Source of the DNA: Xiphydria camelus
Lineage: Eukaryota > Arthropoda > Insecta > Hymenoptera > Xiphydriidae
Reading direction: 5' to 3'
NCBI GenBank assembly: GCA_963678675.1
Contig: OY783191.1
Coordinates: forward strand, 10,041,995 to 10,105,994
DNA length: 64,000 nucleotides
Part shown: positions 22,120 to 34,268 of the stretch, one piece after another
Layout of the letters: each line of letters begins with the position of its first letter
Position numbering within the stretch: the first letter of the stretch is position 1
Translations under genes and position numbers: made by a program
Notes under the pieces: model-generated
Database searches by the model: none
Told to the model about the DNA's origin: nothing
The model's input: the letters and a program-made list of their open reading frames with translations, nothing else

Positions 22120-22990
22120 AAACTAGCAAGAAAAATATTGCACCAGCAGCAATAATTGTGATTGCTATCAGAGCACTAATATATTGCAATATGAAAAAAT
22201 ACATTATTGCTAAACCATTATTGCTACACTCTATTACCAGAACAAGAAACTATCGTTTACCAAACAATAAAAATATTGCATAAATATTTACTGCACTAGA
22301 AGCAATAATGATTGTTGTTGAAGCACTATATTATTGCTGTATGAAAGAATATGTTATTGGTATGAAACGTTATAGCTATTCTGTAATATATTGCTGATAT
22401 ATTATAGCAATATAATTGCTTTAAAAACTGTAATATACATTTAGATAAGAAATATTGTAGAAATAACAACAATGTCTCGCAAACGGTTGAACAGATGGAC
22501 ATTACACTTTATATCATTTTTATTAGTCCCGGCAAGATCTATAACTTTTTTAGTAAGAATAGAAATAACGCATTCCGTTAAAAAAAACCAAAGTTAAAGT
22601 ATTATATTAAAGTATTGATACTTTTTGTAGATTAATGTTATTAATTACGCATTGCCAGACACCTGGCAATACTTAATCGTTGCTATACTTACCAATACTA
22701 TATCGCTTTAACATGTTGCAATAATTGAGAGCAAGGAAGTCAAACTTCATTGCTCCAGCGCTTTACAATAAAATATTGCTTCAATACGTTGCAATACCTC
22801 ATTGCTCCAGTACTCAACAATTATATATTGCTTTGACATCTTAGAACAATATATTGTGCAATACTTAACAATAGTGTGTTGCTTTTACATTTAGCAATAT
22901 TACAAATTTGAGTATAGTAATAAATGCCGCTAATTGAGAAGGCACAGTATTTTATTGTTCGTCTAGCAATATTATTGCTAATTTTTTTTC
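22120..22990. repeat. ATTGC/GCAAT-rich AT island
   Basis: I counted about 25 occurrences of ATTGC or its complement GCAAT in roughly 870 bp, spread irregularly, often within ATATTGCT or TAGCAATA. The flanking AT-rich DNA has very few. There is no fixed period. The function is unknown. Confidence 0.7.
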
Positions 22991-23041
22991 CATTCGCTTG
23001 GGTCCGCATTTTGTCGAGCTAAATGGTACGGTAAGGGGTTA

Positions 23042-23230
23042 AAGATATTCTAGGGATTAACATAGTTTGTTGATTAGCTAATTGAATAGTTTTTACTTCA
23101 ATAATATTATTTTTTAATCTGGTGATGAATAATCGAGTACCATTACTAAGACCTTTTAAAAAGATCAAGTTTCTTAACATGATTGTTGAGTTAACTTTAA
23201 CTCTCAACTCATGAAGTGGCATTCCAGTAA
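23042..23230 (-). pseudogene. Helitron/Pif1-type helicase, upstream half
   Basis: The minus strand encodes MPLHELRVKVNSTIML, then GLSNGTRLFI and LIPRISLTP, the conserved block that precedes motif V in Helitron Pif1-type helicases (L.V...VMLLRN, G..NGTRL, IPRI.L.P). It ends at the TTAA where the 2.1 kb element inserted; the next codons continue at 20942. Further upstream (23230-23450) only weak, stop-ridden similarity remains (EEFFNSRILTGMP just before). Confidence 0.8.
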
Positions 23231-23465
23231 GTATGCGACTATTAAAAAATTCTTCGTGATGTACAATTTTATCATTTTCATAATCTCTTATGTATTATGA
23301 ACATCAATAGTATTAGTCAATATTTTTGCACATTTTTTTTCTTTGTATTTTAAAGACATCGTTATTCATTTCAATTTGATCATCATTTGTCACTGGTAAA
23401 ATTGCCTAATCTTTAAGATTTATTGGCTCTGTTTAAAAAAAAACAAAATTTTTATAATTATAAAA

Positions 23466-25042
23466 GGGTGATTCTACAAAAAGTGGGTAACTCGATGTCA
23501 TCAGTCAGTTGATACGACATTTTAAAACATTTTGTAAATATTTAAATATATTATAAAAGATTAAAAACCCCTTTATTTCTTCACCCAATTTCTATTATTT
23601 CCTCTTGAAGCAAATTTGTGAAATAAAACAATAAATCCTCAAAACGTCAGTTCTTTGGCGTGTCACAATCCCAAAAACACGCAATCAAGTATCTGTATAT
23701 TACTATATAACCACTTTTTTGTAAATGTTATTATTTCACTACAATTCATAATATATTTGATAATGGATAATGCAACTTTCGCCATAACATCCTCAGATCA
23801 TTATTTTTTTTAAATTAGGAAACTTTGTCATAAGTTCCATTCGTCAGTCCGTTGTGCGATATTCAAATTTAAAATTCCCGTAAAATATCGCCAACTCACG
23901 GCTGAATCCTATACGATTTTTAATGTTGATACTTAAGTGAGCCGTAGATAGCGCCACTTGTACGGCAGCCATTACGACGATAGTGCTAAAAGCGAGGTAA
24001 GCGTGTGTACATGTGCCGATCCAGTCAAAATGTCAGTACTGTGGTGAGTTTCTATTTTCTTAAATACCTATATTTTGTTTTAATGTATACGTAGTTGATT
24101 ATGATTTATTAAAATGTAGCATCCCACTAATTGAAAATATCGATAGAAATATCAGTTTTAGTTATAACCTCAAACGTATATCTATTTCATCAGTACTTTG
24201 GCGTCAGTCCCATGTCTGGTAATTGCGCCAGAGGACTAACGAGTTTCCAGGGTACTGATGGTTTTTACTTAAAATCTTTTTTATTTCAAATGTTACAGTT
24301 TGTAAGCATCAGTATTATTAATTTCAGTCTAATATATCATGCCGCCACCTAAAAAAAAGAAAAATTGTCTCGGGAAGATGTGTTCAAAAAAAAGAGAAGC
24401 CGAAAAGGCTCATTTGGCCAGAATTAAAAGTGACCCTGTTAAATTTGCTGAATATAAAGAAAAACAAAGGTTACAGTATTTTAAAAAAAAGAGGAGAGTA
24501 ATTGATAAGTAGTAAATAAAAAAAATATCTTAGTTTTTGTTTTAAATTTTTAAAAATTGTTTACTAGTCAACTAATACTAATCATCTACTAGTGAGTAAT
24601 GACAAAAATCAAGAGTGTAAGAAAATTAAGTATTAAAAATGTCAAGACTGTTTTAAAGACTGAGAGATCCTTAAATTATTACATTTTGTTAACGATAATC
24701 TTAAGTTACTCATGTGATTTAAATCTTAAGATATGTGCCATTATTAGATTTTAAGAAATTTGATACAAAAAATGCTTAAAATGACAATAAATCTTATGTA
24801 CTTCTTATAAAATTGTATATTTAATCAGTACTCTCTCTCTGTTACCCTCGTCAGTCCCCTGGTAGTCAAATTTTAAAAAATGGAAATATCTTAAAAACTA
24901 CTACAAAAAGTGACTGGCCCGATCGAGGTTAGTATATTAATTAGATTACCTATCTAAAATACCGAAAGACGTAGCTATTTAACTTAAAAACTGTAATAAA
25001 CAAAATACCCCTTAAAGTTACCCAACTTTTGTAGAATCACCC
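23466..25042 (+). mobile_element. 1.6 kb DNA element with GGGTGATTCTAC ends
   Basis: The ends GGGTGATTCTACAAAAAGTG and the complement ...ACTTTTGTAGAATCACCC match over about 27 bp. AAAA lies on both sides, a possible 4-bp duplication in low-complexity sequence. It contains a 57-residue basic ORF and otherwise AT-rich DNA. A 4-bp duplication with GGGT ends is shared with the element at 49141-50093. Confidence 0.75.
24339..24512 (+). CDS. 57-residue basic protein of a DNA transposon
   Basis: Complete small frame from ATG at 24339 to TAG. About one third of residues are Lys or Arg, in a PPPKKKK start, a central EAEKAHLARIK helix and a FKKKRR tail. This looks like the DNA-binding or nuclear-localisation start of a larger transposon protein. 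A 3' splice-like TTTCAG lies 12 bp upstream, so this could be an exon or a read-through start. No catalytic domain is present in the element. I do not recognise the family with certainty. The 71-residue ORF at 49675 is similar in composition and context. Confidence 0.45.
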   Translation: MPPPKKKKNCLGKMCSKKREAEKAHLARIKSDPVKFAEYKEKQRLQYFKKKRRVIDK

Positions 25043-27440
25043 AAAAAGAGTTCATCACACGGCTGTAAATTTTGCTCAAACATTTTCTAAGATATGCTAC
25101 ATATTTTTTTAAAAATCATCTGAATCAGTTGTTTTCAAGTGATTGTATGAACAGACGCAATTTCGCTTAAAGAAACTCTTCAATCCGTCAATTTAAAATA
25201 AACTTGATGAAAAAACCAAAATAAAACTTCAAATTTTAATAATAGTCTTTCGGTCTGTTCGTAAGTCTATCAATTTATCTATTAATTCGTCATTCCATTC
25301 TATCATTTTTTGAAGTGTAAACAAAAAATTTTATCACAGTCATAAAATAGTGCCATGAACCTTCCTGGGAATGTGTTGTAATTTAAAAAAAAATCATCTC
25401 AATCGGATACGTAGTTTTCAAGTGATTGACAAACAAACATAATAGCTTAGCGAAATATGTATATAGAAGATATTGAATTTACATAATTTTATTATTAAAA
25501 TTTATTTTATTCAACTATCGTTAATGAGATAAACTTTACATTAATGGAATTTATGAAGTATTTAAATTTATGAATCATATCTCCTTCATCATAAAAAAGA
25601 ACAATATTATCGTTTTCTTATTGGTTGATATTAAAAATGTGAAAATATTTATAATATTTATAGCGGCGAATTTTGTGCAAACAATTTTATTAATAAGACT
25701 TAATTACTTTACAAGGTAGCATGCCATACTGTTAGTCTCATAAAGTCGTAAATAAAACGCGTTTTGCGAGGCTCTTACAGTCAGTTCATCATGTGTGGCG
25801 TAGTTGTGTCGTCGCTCTCACCTGGCGATATGATCTAATCTGAAAGAAGCAGACAGTATTTTTTTCGAGTAGGTATCTCTGAGACGTATTATGCATTCAC
25901 TTGCACATGTAGTTTCGTAAAAAAAATTTAATCAGTATGTAAAAAAAATACTAATTTTACATAGAACTGATGTCAAAATACATTGTTGCTCTTCTCAATT
26001 TTCTGCCAACTTGAGTAATTAAAATCTATAAAGCACTTCGAGAGATTAGCCAGGCCATCAATTAATTATTTCCAACAAGATTTAATGGTTGATCGGTCGC
26101 ATGAATGCTTGCTCGTGTCGTCCGTTAAACGGTTTTTATACGCAAATTTGCTAAAAAAGGCATGACGAAACAGCAATTTTATTGAATACAATTTTTTTCT
26201 CTCACAAATCAACGAGAAAGCGTTTGACGTTTACTCGCTAGATATATTATAACCATTCGTGTTGACATTCAAAAAGAGAGTGAAGCCTTGGAGAAAAGCT
26301 AATTAAGTACACCCCTATGCGTTAATACGAGCACTGGCCAGTTATAAACGGATACATGCAAGTACACATATAGTGTCCTTCCATTTATGGACCAACCTGA
26401 AAATATTCAGCGTAAAATTTGTATTATTGTTCAATTCATTCGGTACCTATCCTTACATCCTAATATTAATTTATCGAGCAATCGAGCTATACATTTAAAT
26501 CATTAAAAAGTTCTTCAATTTTAAGTATTTTAATATACGAAATTTGGTAAAATTCGATGTCGCGAAAACTTAGACACGTAATTTACTGAAATTCGAACAT
26601 TTTTTTTATTTTAATGCGATTTTCATAATTTTCTATCTTATTCTTGTTAAAATTAAAAAATCTATTTAAAATTTTTGATATAATATACTTTAAAAATTTG
26701 CAAAGAGTGTACATAATTTAAGGAATATCGTTTGTTTAAATTAATAGATATAGATAAGTCTCTTAAGATTCAAAAATACAATTGCGTTTATAATCTTAAT
26801 ACACGATTATATAATATGAGTACTTAAATGATAAAGACTTCATGAATTCTAAACGATGTTTACTGCGGAAATTTTTTTACAGTGTATGTCATTTGGAATT
26901 TGGAGCCATCTAAATTACGTGGCCTTGTCCAACACTATGAGAAGTTTTAGACTAGTAACGAATAACAATTGAAAGTACAATTCATTTTGGCGCTTACTGT
27001 GTGAATTCGCGAGTAGGTCACACTGCGGGAGATTTTTGCATATGAATAGGTATCTACTTAACCACAATTATTACACGTGTACTCATTGTTCCTTTACATA
27101 ACTACACGGATCTTCGTTAAGTAAGTATAATAAGAAACATTGGATACTAAAGGGTAATAGCCCCTGTACGATAATATAATATAATAAATTAGTGAAGGGT
27201 GAAATAAAGGATAATTTATTTTTACGATTTAATGGAATATTCTTAGAGCTTTTCATATAAATCAAGAAACTTAATAGAGTCTCGGCATTCTTGGTACTAA
27301 AGTAAATGGAGCAAAGCTTGCGTACTAAAAGGTTTAGTATGAATGATAAATATACTTGTGGCCTGGAGCATAAAAAACGGTAATTGAAAAAGGACCTTCG
27401 ATACGTAACTTAATAACGCACATAAAGAATTGCTATTAGT
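25043..27440. other. Unassigned AT-rich sequence
   Basis: About 2.4 kb with no supported gene. 25760-25810 contains a less AT-rich patch with a donor-like CCAG|GTGAGAG on the minus strand, which could belong to an exon. No inverted repeats were recognised. Confidence 0.3.
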
Positions 27441-27443
27441 AAT

Positions 27444-28002
27444 AAAATACAGGGGAAATCGGTTATAACGACTTTCAAGGGATCGAGCAAATGCGGTCAT
27501 TATAACCGATAGTCGTCGTAATTGGTAATGTTGTATTCTTTTTTTTAGAAAACTACTTGATAAACAATTACATATGTAGATGCGACTTTTTAAATAAACA
27601 ATATAGAACATTGAAGAAAAAACTGTATTATGAAAATGAAAATAAAAGGTATGTTGCTTAAACTCCCACGCTATAGTTATGTACATAACTTATGTGACCT
27701 TTATTTTTTTTTAAAACGAGAGAAATGAACTAAAGTGTACCCGCACTATGCCTTGTTGCTAAACGCACGGTCAAGAACGAACAATATTATTTCCCAGAGA
27801 GTAGGGGCGAATTATATGTGAGACATGTAATGTACTATTCCTACACACGCATGAATATTTTCTATATGCAAGTACCTCATGGTGAGAAAGCATACTGTTG
27901 GTTGTTATATCTGGATTAATGTTCTAATAAAGCATTGAAAATACGCCCACAAAACTGATGTGTCGCTATAAGCGATGTCGTTGTAAACGGGTTTTTTGTA
28001 TA
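27444..28002. repeat. Possible MITE with TATAACGAC arms
   Basis: The left side has CGGTTATAACGAC and CATTATAACCGATAGTCG (27455-27520). The right side has TCGCTATAAGCGATGTCGTTGTAAACGG (27962). Related words occur again near 29170-29190. Arm similarity is weak, so limits are uncertain. Confidence 0.35.
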
Positions 28003-28048
28003 CGTGTTCGTATGGAATTCGGCCAGGACCTTCAAATTTCGTTGTTAA

Positions 28049-28290
28049 CTCTCTAAGGACGAAGTTTTCCGAAGCATAACATTTGTGGAAAAAAACTATT
28101 ATCAGATTATTTAGGTGGTGTTAACATATGTAAGTGATGTTTTATCAGGAAAAGAAGATTTTTTTCATAAATTTGGAAACTAAGCATAACGAATAAATTA
28201 CAGCCAGCGCCGGGCCAAAAATCTCCAATCACCGTCGTAATTGTAAACAGACTGAAACGTAATGAAAATGTAGTCGTAGTCCTTAGAGGG
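28049..28290. mobile_element. Probable TTAA-type MITE
   Basis: The ends CTCTCTAAGGAC and GTCCTTAGAGGG are inverted. TTAA precedes the left end (28045-28048) and a mutated GTAA follows the right end. Non-coding. Confidence 0.6.
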
Positions 28291-28295
28291 TAAAG

Positions 28296-28955
28296 GGGCT
28301 ATATACATCTGGAACAAGGAAGAGCAGGGTGAATTATAACTATTTGTTTTTGGTGGAAACGTTTTGTTTTAAGGAAAAAATCATTATACACATCTTAAAC
28401 TACCATACGTTTATCTAACAGTTCTGTAAGTTTCATTTAAAAATAAGTCGAATTGAGAATATGACAGTCATGTACGTAAAGCGGTCTTGTTGAAAACAAT
28501 TTTCGCGTTGAACCGAATATCTTCTCTCATTGTGGTATTCATCTAAAACAAGGAACCAAAATTTTGTTCACAACTAGATAGCAAAAAACTAGTCCTTGGT
28601 GTAGCCGATTTTAATAATATTGATTTCTTGTACAATGGCGATAATTTTAATATATGAATTATGACGAATATTATAAAAATCCTATGGCAATGATTAGATA
28701 ATTTTATCGAAAATATCTGCACATTTCAGCAAAATCGGTTCACTTATTAATGAGATATATAGGGTACCCCGCTTTCAACAAAACCGCCTTACATACATGA
28801 CTGTTATACGTGTATTTTCAATTTCACTTATTTTTAAATGAAACTTACAAAACTGTTAGATAAAAGTATATAGTTTAAGATGTGTATCATGATTTTTTCC
28901 TAAAAAAATAGTCATAATTCACCCTGCTTTTCCTTGTTCTAGGTGTATACGAGGC
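28296..28955. mobile_element. Foldback with 200-bp arms
   Basis: 28296-28500 pairs with 28768-28955 over nearly the whole length (for example GGAACAAGGAAGAGCAGGGTG against a close complement at 28920-28940, and TCTAACAGTTCTGTAAGTTT). The arms differ at perhaps one base in six. It starts right after the preceding MITE ends. Non-coding. Confidence 0.78.
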
Positions 28956-29403
28956 CTTTACGTCTGATATTGACATAGGAATCGTGTGAGTGCGAGTGAG
29001 AACGCGGACTAACCCTGCTGGTGAACCCATAAGAGTTTCTCTGTCGCACACTCCAATTGGACAAGTTCGAAAAGGATGGAGAATGTGCGACAAAGAGGCT
29101 CTTCTACGTTCACCAGGATTAATCGATGTTTTCACTCGCACGATTCCTACGTTCTTAAATCCGATAGGTTGTAATAACCGGTGTCGTTATAAATAATATC
29201 TACTATACGTTTGCTACACGTGCATTTTTAGGGCTGTCTGGATATATGTAGGTGATATGTTTACCCCCCTTGAGGATATATTTATTTTACCCCTACTGTA
29301 AATTGTACCCATGTTCGTGGATCTGTTCCGAAACTGGGCGTAGACTTTGCCGTACACCAGAACAAATAAGTGTGAATGTATCTGCTTGCCTACCACTATA
29401 CTA

Positions 29404-29542
29404 GAGGTTCGTTCCAACTAACACGAAAACTGGTTCTGAACTCAACGGAGCCTGCGCAGTCTGACCAAACCGTCCCAAAAGTCAAACTGCGCACACTCTC
29501 CGTCGAGTTCAGAACCAGTTCTCGTATTTGTTGGAACGAACC
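29404..29542. mobile_element. 139-bp TA-flanked foldback
   Basis: Arms of about 50 bp: GAGGTTCGTTCCAAC... and ...GTTGGAACGAACCT, including CTGGTTCTGAACTC. TA flanks both ends (29402-29403, 29543-29544). Confidence 0.85.
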
Positions 29543-29544
29543 TT

Positions 29545-31926
29545 AGATAATCAGCCATTAGGTACAGAGGAGAGTAAGTAGAGAGGGTCTACCGACCTGC
29601 TATTGGTTCACGTGTTCAACAGAGCTCACGCCCAGTCTCGGAGAAAATCCATGAACATCTGGTACATATATATATAATAGAACGCTTCTATATTATATTA
29701 TATTATTTATATAAATAATTTTGTAGATGAAACAATGATATATTTTATGCATATAATCATGGTATATATATAAGTGCAGTGTTTTTGTTGACAATTATAC
29801 TGATTTACTAGAAAAGATCGTTTTTTATCATTAGAAAGGAAATTAGATGAATTATATAAATCTCGGATGGCTAATTCCAAATGATTTTCCCATTTTACTT
29901 GGATACCTCACGCTTTAAAAAAAATAAAGTCAAACTAGTAAATGTCGTGATTTATGGGTTTTTTAACGTCAATTTTTTCAAAATCTTGTACTCTCCACAT
30001 CTTGCTTATAAATTTGGATTTAGAGTCAACAAATCTCTAACTAACATCGATTATCTTCCATAATACGATAGAGTGCGGACAAATATAAGCTAAATTTTCT
30101 TGAGATAAGTACGATGCTGCTTACAGATAACGGGCACCTTTTTCTTTTAAAAACTTTAATTGATAGTTACTTTTCACTTATGGACTCAGATTCAGTTTAA
30201 ACAATCTATAATGACTAGACATTATATTTTACGATGTCATAAATTTGAAAGAAATATGAATCAGATTTTGTAAAGATATCCCCAATGCCATGAGATTTGG
30301 TCTACTTTTTCGGGCTTAATTGTATTTCGGAACATAATTAGTACTTACCTATTTATTATTTACTTTTGTACGTTGAATCTAAATCCGAAAGCATAAAGTA
30401 GTTGACGCGTCAAGTTTCTGAGAAAAAAAAGGTGCTCGCCATACATGAGCCACGCATACCTCGATAAAATTTAGCCCATATTTATTTCAACTGTATTACA
30501 ATCATGACAGAGGGTCAATACCTTTTTATAAGTTTTTCGTTGCTGAATACGAATCCGTAAGCAACGTGAGAATAGAATGCCAAGTTTTTGAAAAAAATGA
30601 AGTAGAAACACCCTAAAATGCAATTTTTATGACACGACTTTTACCTCCATTTTTTCAAGGTTTGAAGTTAATGATTCAAGATCTACGTAACCCATTTAGT
30701 TTTAATTCTGATGATTTCTTGCGTTCACCAGTGTTATTCTCCATATAATTAGTAAATTAAACGATTGACGCATGACTTTCAAAAAATGACGATAAATAAA
30801 ATGTACACTATTGTATTAATGGGTGATACTTTTACAGTTTCCTAGTCCTTAGCGAAGAGGCCATTTCTACTGTTTCTCGAAAAAACAATAGAGATCATCG
30901 TATTCGTGTGACTATTTTTTACATAACTGATTTTACGTTTCTGGTGTTAACCGTTTCACGTTCGTCTCGAGATCAAATCGTATGTCGACATCCTCGAACC
31001 GAGTGATCGACATTTGGTCGAATAAACTCGGTCGACATCCGGTTGAAAACACGACAACGTGCGGTAAGCGTTGATAAATATGCGTGTTCCCCTTATTACG
31101 TGAACTCTCTGAGTATCAGGTACGTACGGTCGATGTAATATTTTGTGAGTGAAATAAAAATATTGTAAAGAGAATCCGGTTATTACTTGACATGGAAAAA
31201 TGCAATTTTACTGAAACGTAGCAGATATGTTTATGAATAATTTATAGGCTTTGTGCCATTACAATAACGTGACAATCACTATAATCTATACAATCTTTCA
31301 CTGAAAAATTTGTAATGTTATAAAATGTTGTATGATATCCCTGATATGTTTTGCAAATACTATAGCAATTCTTCAGAAGAAATTCTTCAACGAGTTGTAA
31401 TATTCTACTGTAATATTTTGATACATTGTCAAGCTAATCATATCTAACTTAAAATTAGCACCGCAGATAAATCATGTCTGGCTTAATAAATGAAGAGACC
31501 TCTATTCTATAACTGCACAGATACATGAGACCGTAATCCAGATAAGTGTAGCAAAAAAAAACAAGATAAAACTATTTCTTAACTTATACCTATTAAAAAT
31601 CGTTTACATACGATTTGTTTAAAATCGTTTCGAAATAAACACATTTCTGTAAAAGTATAATGAGATTGCAAGACATTCTTGGCAAAACATTTTGTAATGT
31701 AATTGGCTATGAAATAATTTATAGCATTATATGTGTAACTGTTATCAGGATTCCAATATTCAATACAATTCATACGAAATGCAAGTATGATATAAATGTA
31801 TTTTTCGGTCAAGTTGCAATACAGTTTCAATAAACGTTTTTCTACTAAAAATATAGCCCTATAGGAGCAAGGATCATTTATTGCCTATAGCGTGTGATGT
31901 CCCCGTTCCAAGGTGGCCTTAACGAT
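29545..31926. other. Unassigned AT-rich sequence
   Basis: No supported gene over 2.4 kb. Several passages near 30180, 30380 and 30540 share a GAATCxxAATCCGxAAGC-like phrase also present in the palindrome at 48.0-48.8 kb, suggesting very old copies of that repeat. Confidence 0.3.
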
Positions 31927-32095
31927 CTACAGTACCTACCCGGTAACCGCTTCTAGAGAAAATCCCTAAATCCTGATATTTTCAATACTTTTCCATGTGT
32001 GCGCATGCGCGAGGACGCGTCCTTTGCTGTCTTACAGGATTTAGGATTTTTTTCTAAAACCGAATACCGTGTAATACATGTAAGTCATTACAGTC
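31927..32095. repeat. Imperfect foldback
   Basis: TCCCTAAATCCTG at about 31965 pairs with CAGGATTTAGGA at 32036, and the outer parts (CGGTAACCGCTTCTAG and complement of CTAAAACCGAATACCG) pair loosely, giving a hairpin of about 170 bp. Confidence 0.5.
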
Positions 32096-33984
32096 AATCA
32101 TTCCATTTCATTTCTGCGCGTGTGTGCGTGCGCGCATTTGAGAGATACAAATATCTCAAAATATTTCTGTGACATATCTGAGAAATTATATTGTAAAGGA
32201 AAATATTCATCGTATAAAAGCTTTCGTTCAAAAGGAACATACATACGATAATAGGGTAATGTACAGATTAAAATTATGACAACGGTAAGTTAAGAAATGT
32301 ACAATAATAACAACCGATGAAATTAACTCTCTCGATAATTATTTAACTACAACTTTGCAAAACTTTTTATACAGATCAGTAAATATTGAAAGCAAATTGA
32401 AAATAATTATGAAATTGTATCTACCTATACAATTAATTATTTTTGTTACCTTATACTTATGTGTATTCTCTCAAATGAGTAGAAAATACATAAGAAAACG
32501 GAATTGACGGCGAAGAAAGATGTGAAAAACCTCGAAATATGACCGAAGGTCGATCCCTGAGCCGCGTTCCTTTCAAAATTCACAAATCGTTTGCGTCTCA
32601 GTCTTTTTCTCTACTAACCTTGAAGATGCGCCTCGTTAACTTTCACCGAGGCGGCATAATTGCGCATCACGAGATATAGTCAATGTCATCTCCGCAAGGA
32701 GCTCATTCGATCGAGGCTGGAGAGAATCGTGTTCTTCTCCGTATTTCTGCGATTTTTCTTTTCCTTCGAAACGAGAGGATAACGAGAACTCCCATTCTAC
32801 TGCCCATCTTCACACTACTTTCGACCTTGCCTTCCACCTTTTTTCCGTTTAAAGGACTTCCTTAACTCTTCAGTCCATCATTTTTGAAGAGTATTTTTAA
32901 ACAAAATCTTCTTGTAAAATCATGCAATTGTTAAAGTGTAAAGTGTAAAGGTCATCTGAGGTCTTGAATTATTATGTAGGAGGTTTTGTTAATGCGTTAA
33001 CCTTAAACTAAAAAAAACTCGCCTTACATCTCTGTAACTACTTCTTCTGTTATTTCAATTTATTTATTTCTCTTTGTCTGGGTCTTCCTACAAAATATTT
33101 TCGACTTTCCTCCACGCTGCCCTTCTCAAGTCATTTGTACCAAGACCTATTAGAAAGATTAGTTAATGCGTCAGCGATAAGACAAGATTCCACTTACGTA
33201 AAAACCGTGAGTTAGACTGACTTTTCTACGAAATTATTAGAGTTTATAGACCTCGGACTGTATAAAGAGGTTTACTCTGCGAGTAAATTGACTCGGGTGA
33301 ACTGTAAAGTGATCAGTGGAAAACAGTTTCGCTCTCACTGATGTTATTTCGTCGTTTATTTGTCGAGCAAATATACTCGCAGATTAACTTTCGTGTTAAA
33401 TTAAGCGTCAGTGACTAATTTTGAAATAGAAGCAGGAACTAACTTGTGCGCAACTGCGTTATAGATTAAAAGAGAAACATTCCCGACGACCAGTAAATGG
33501 ATATATGGTACAGATTTTATTTGTTATAAAAAATCGGCTTCGATTTCAAAAGATGACGATAATTCACGTTTTTCAAAAATTGTACTACATATACCTACAA
33601 TTATTAAAACAATAGGGTTTACACTTCTTTCACTCTCCCGCCCCACTTTGACGTTTGTGTTATTCTTCATTATCATAAATAACAACTCAACTAAAACTAT
33701 AATCAGACATCAACCCGTGGAGAAATTTTTTCCGGCAGTTACCTAGGGCCAAGACTATTTTCCCTGATAATATCTTGGCCCTATTTAGGATGCCTGGCCT
33801 GGACCATTAACGGGATACAACACTTTTCAGAAAAGAGCCCGTATAAGCCGTCCTTACTTGGGCCAATATAGATTGCCCTGATTTAGCCCTGTGTAGAAAT
33901 TCTTTTCGGGTTCTTATAAGGGCCTGATCATTTGGCTTCAGTTATAATCAGACCCCGACGAGGAAAAATAATGAAAGCCCTAAG
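32096..33984. other. Unassigned sequence
   Basis: No supported gene. 32500-32870 is less AT-rich and has a 60-codon open frame without family resemblance. 33710-33960 contains words (GGGCCAAGA, CATTAACGGGATA, CTTGGGCC) reminiscent of the 68-bp satellite at 38.2-38.95 kb, so it may be a diverged outlier of that array. Confidence 0.3.
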
Positions 33985-33999
33985 AGGCATATGAAAAAG

Positions 34000-34050
34000 A
34001 AAAAAAATTAGATTGGATTCGAACCTTTGACGTTGGGTAACCCAATTATT
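34000..34050 (-). other. tRNA-like 3' half with pol III terminator (relic)
   Basis: On the minus strand, a 5-bp stem TTGGG-TTA-CCCAA (34033-34045) is followed by GGTTCGAATCC (34015-34025), an exact B-box/T-arm consensus, and then by a T-run that could terminate pol III. No acceptor-stem or A-box partner was found upstream. It is best read as a tRNA pseudogene or tRNA-derived SINE remnant. Confidence 0.35.
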
Positions 34051-34268
34051 TTAACTTTTCTTTCTTTATTTTATTTATATTCTTTAGTTATGGTTTATGG
34101 CTATGTTGAGATGGTAGATAACGATGTTGCGGACGCCGAGAATGCCGTGACTTGATGAACTGGATATTTCTGATAGAAATCAACGACGAACCTGGAACAA
34201 AACTAACACCTCTAACCACATGAACAACCACGTACTTTGCGATTGGATAAATTGAAGATTTACTTATA

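Larger units (their letters stand above)
20943..23038. mobile_element. 2.1 kb TTAA-flanked element inside the helicase
   Basis: The ends CCCCTTGCCGTAC and GTACGGTAAGGGG are flanked by TTAA at 20939-20942 and 23039-23042. The flanking helicase codons join precisely across one TTAA, proving insertion. It has no transposase. Its interior is a patchwork of smaller inverted repeats (21477-21587, 21595-21752, 21785-22020), a GA microsatellite and an ATTGC-rich island. Confidence 0.88.

Noticed and set aside
29780..30063. 60-residue frame with hydrophobic stretches
   Set aside because: AT-driven Phe/Asn/Lys composition in repeat-like sequence; no family or signal-peptide logic.
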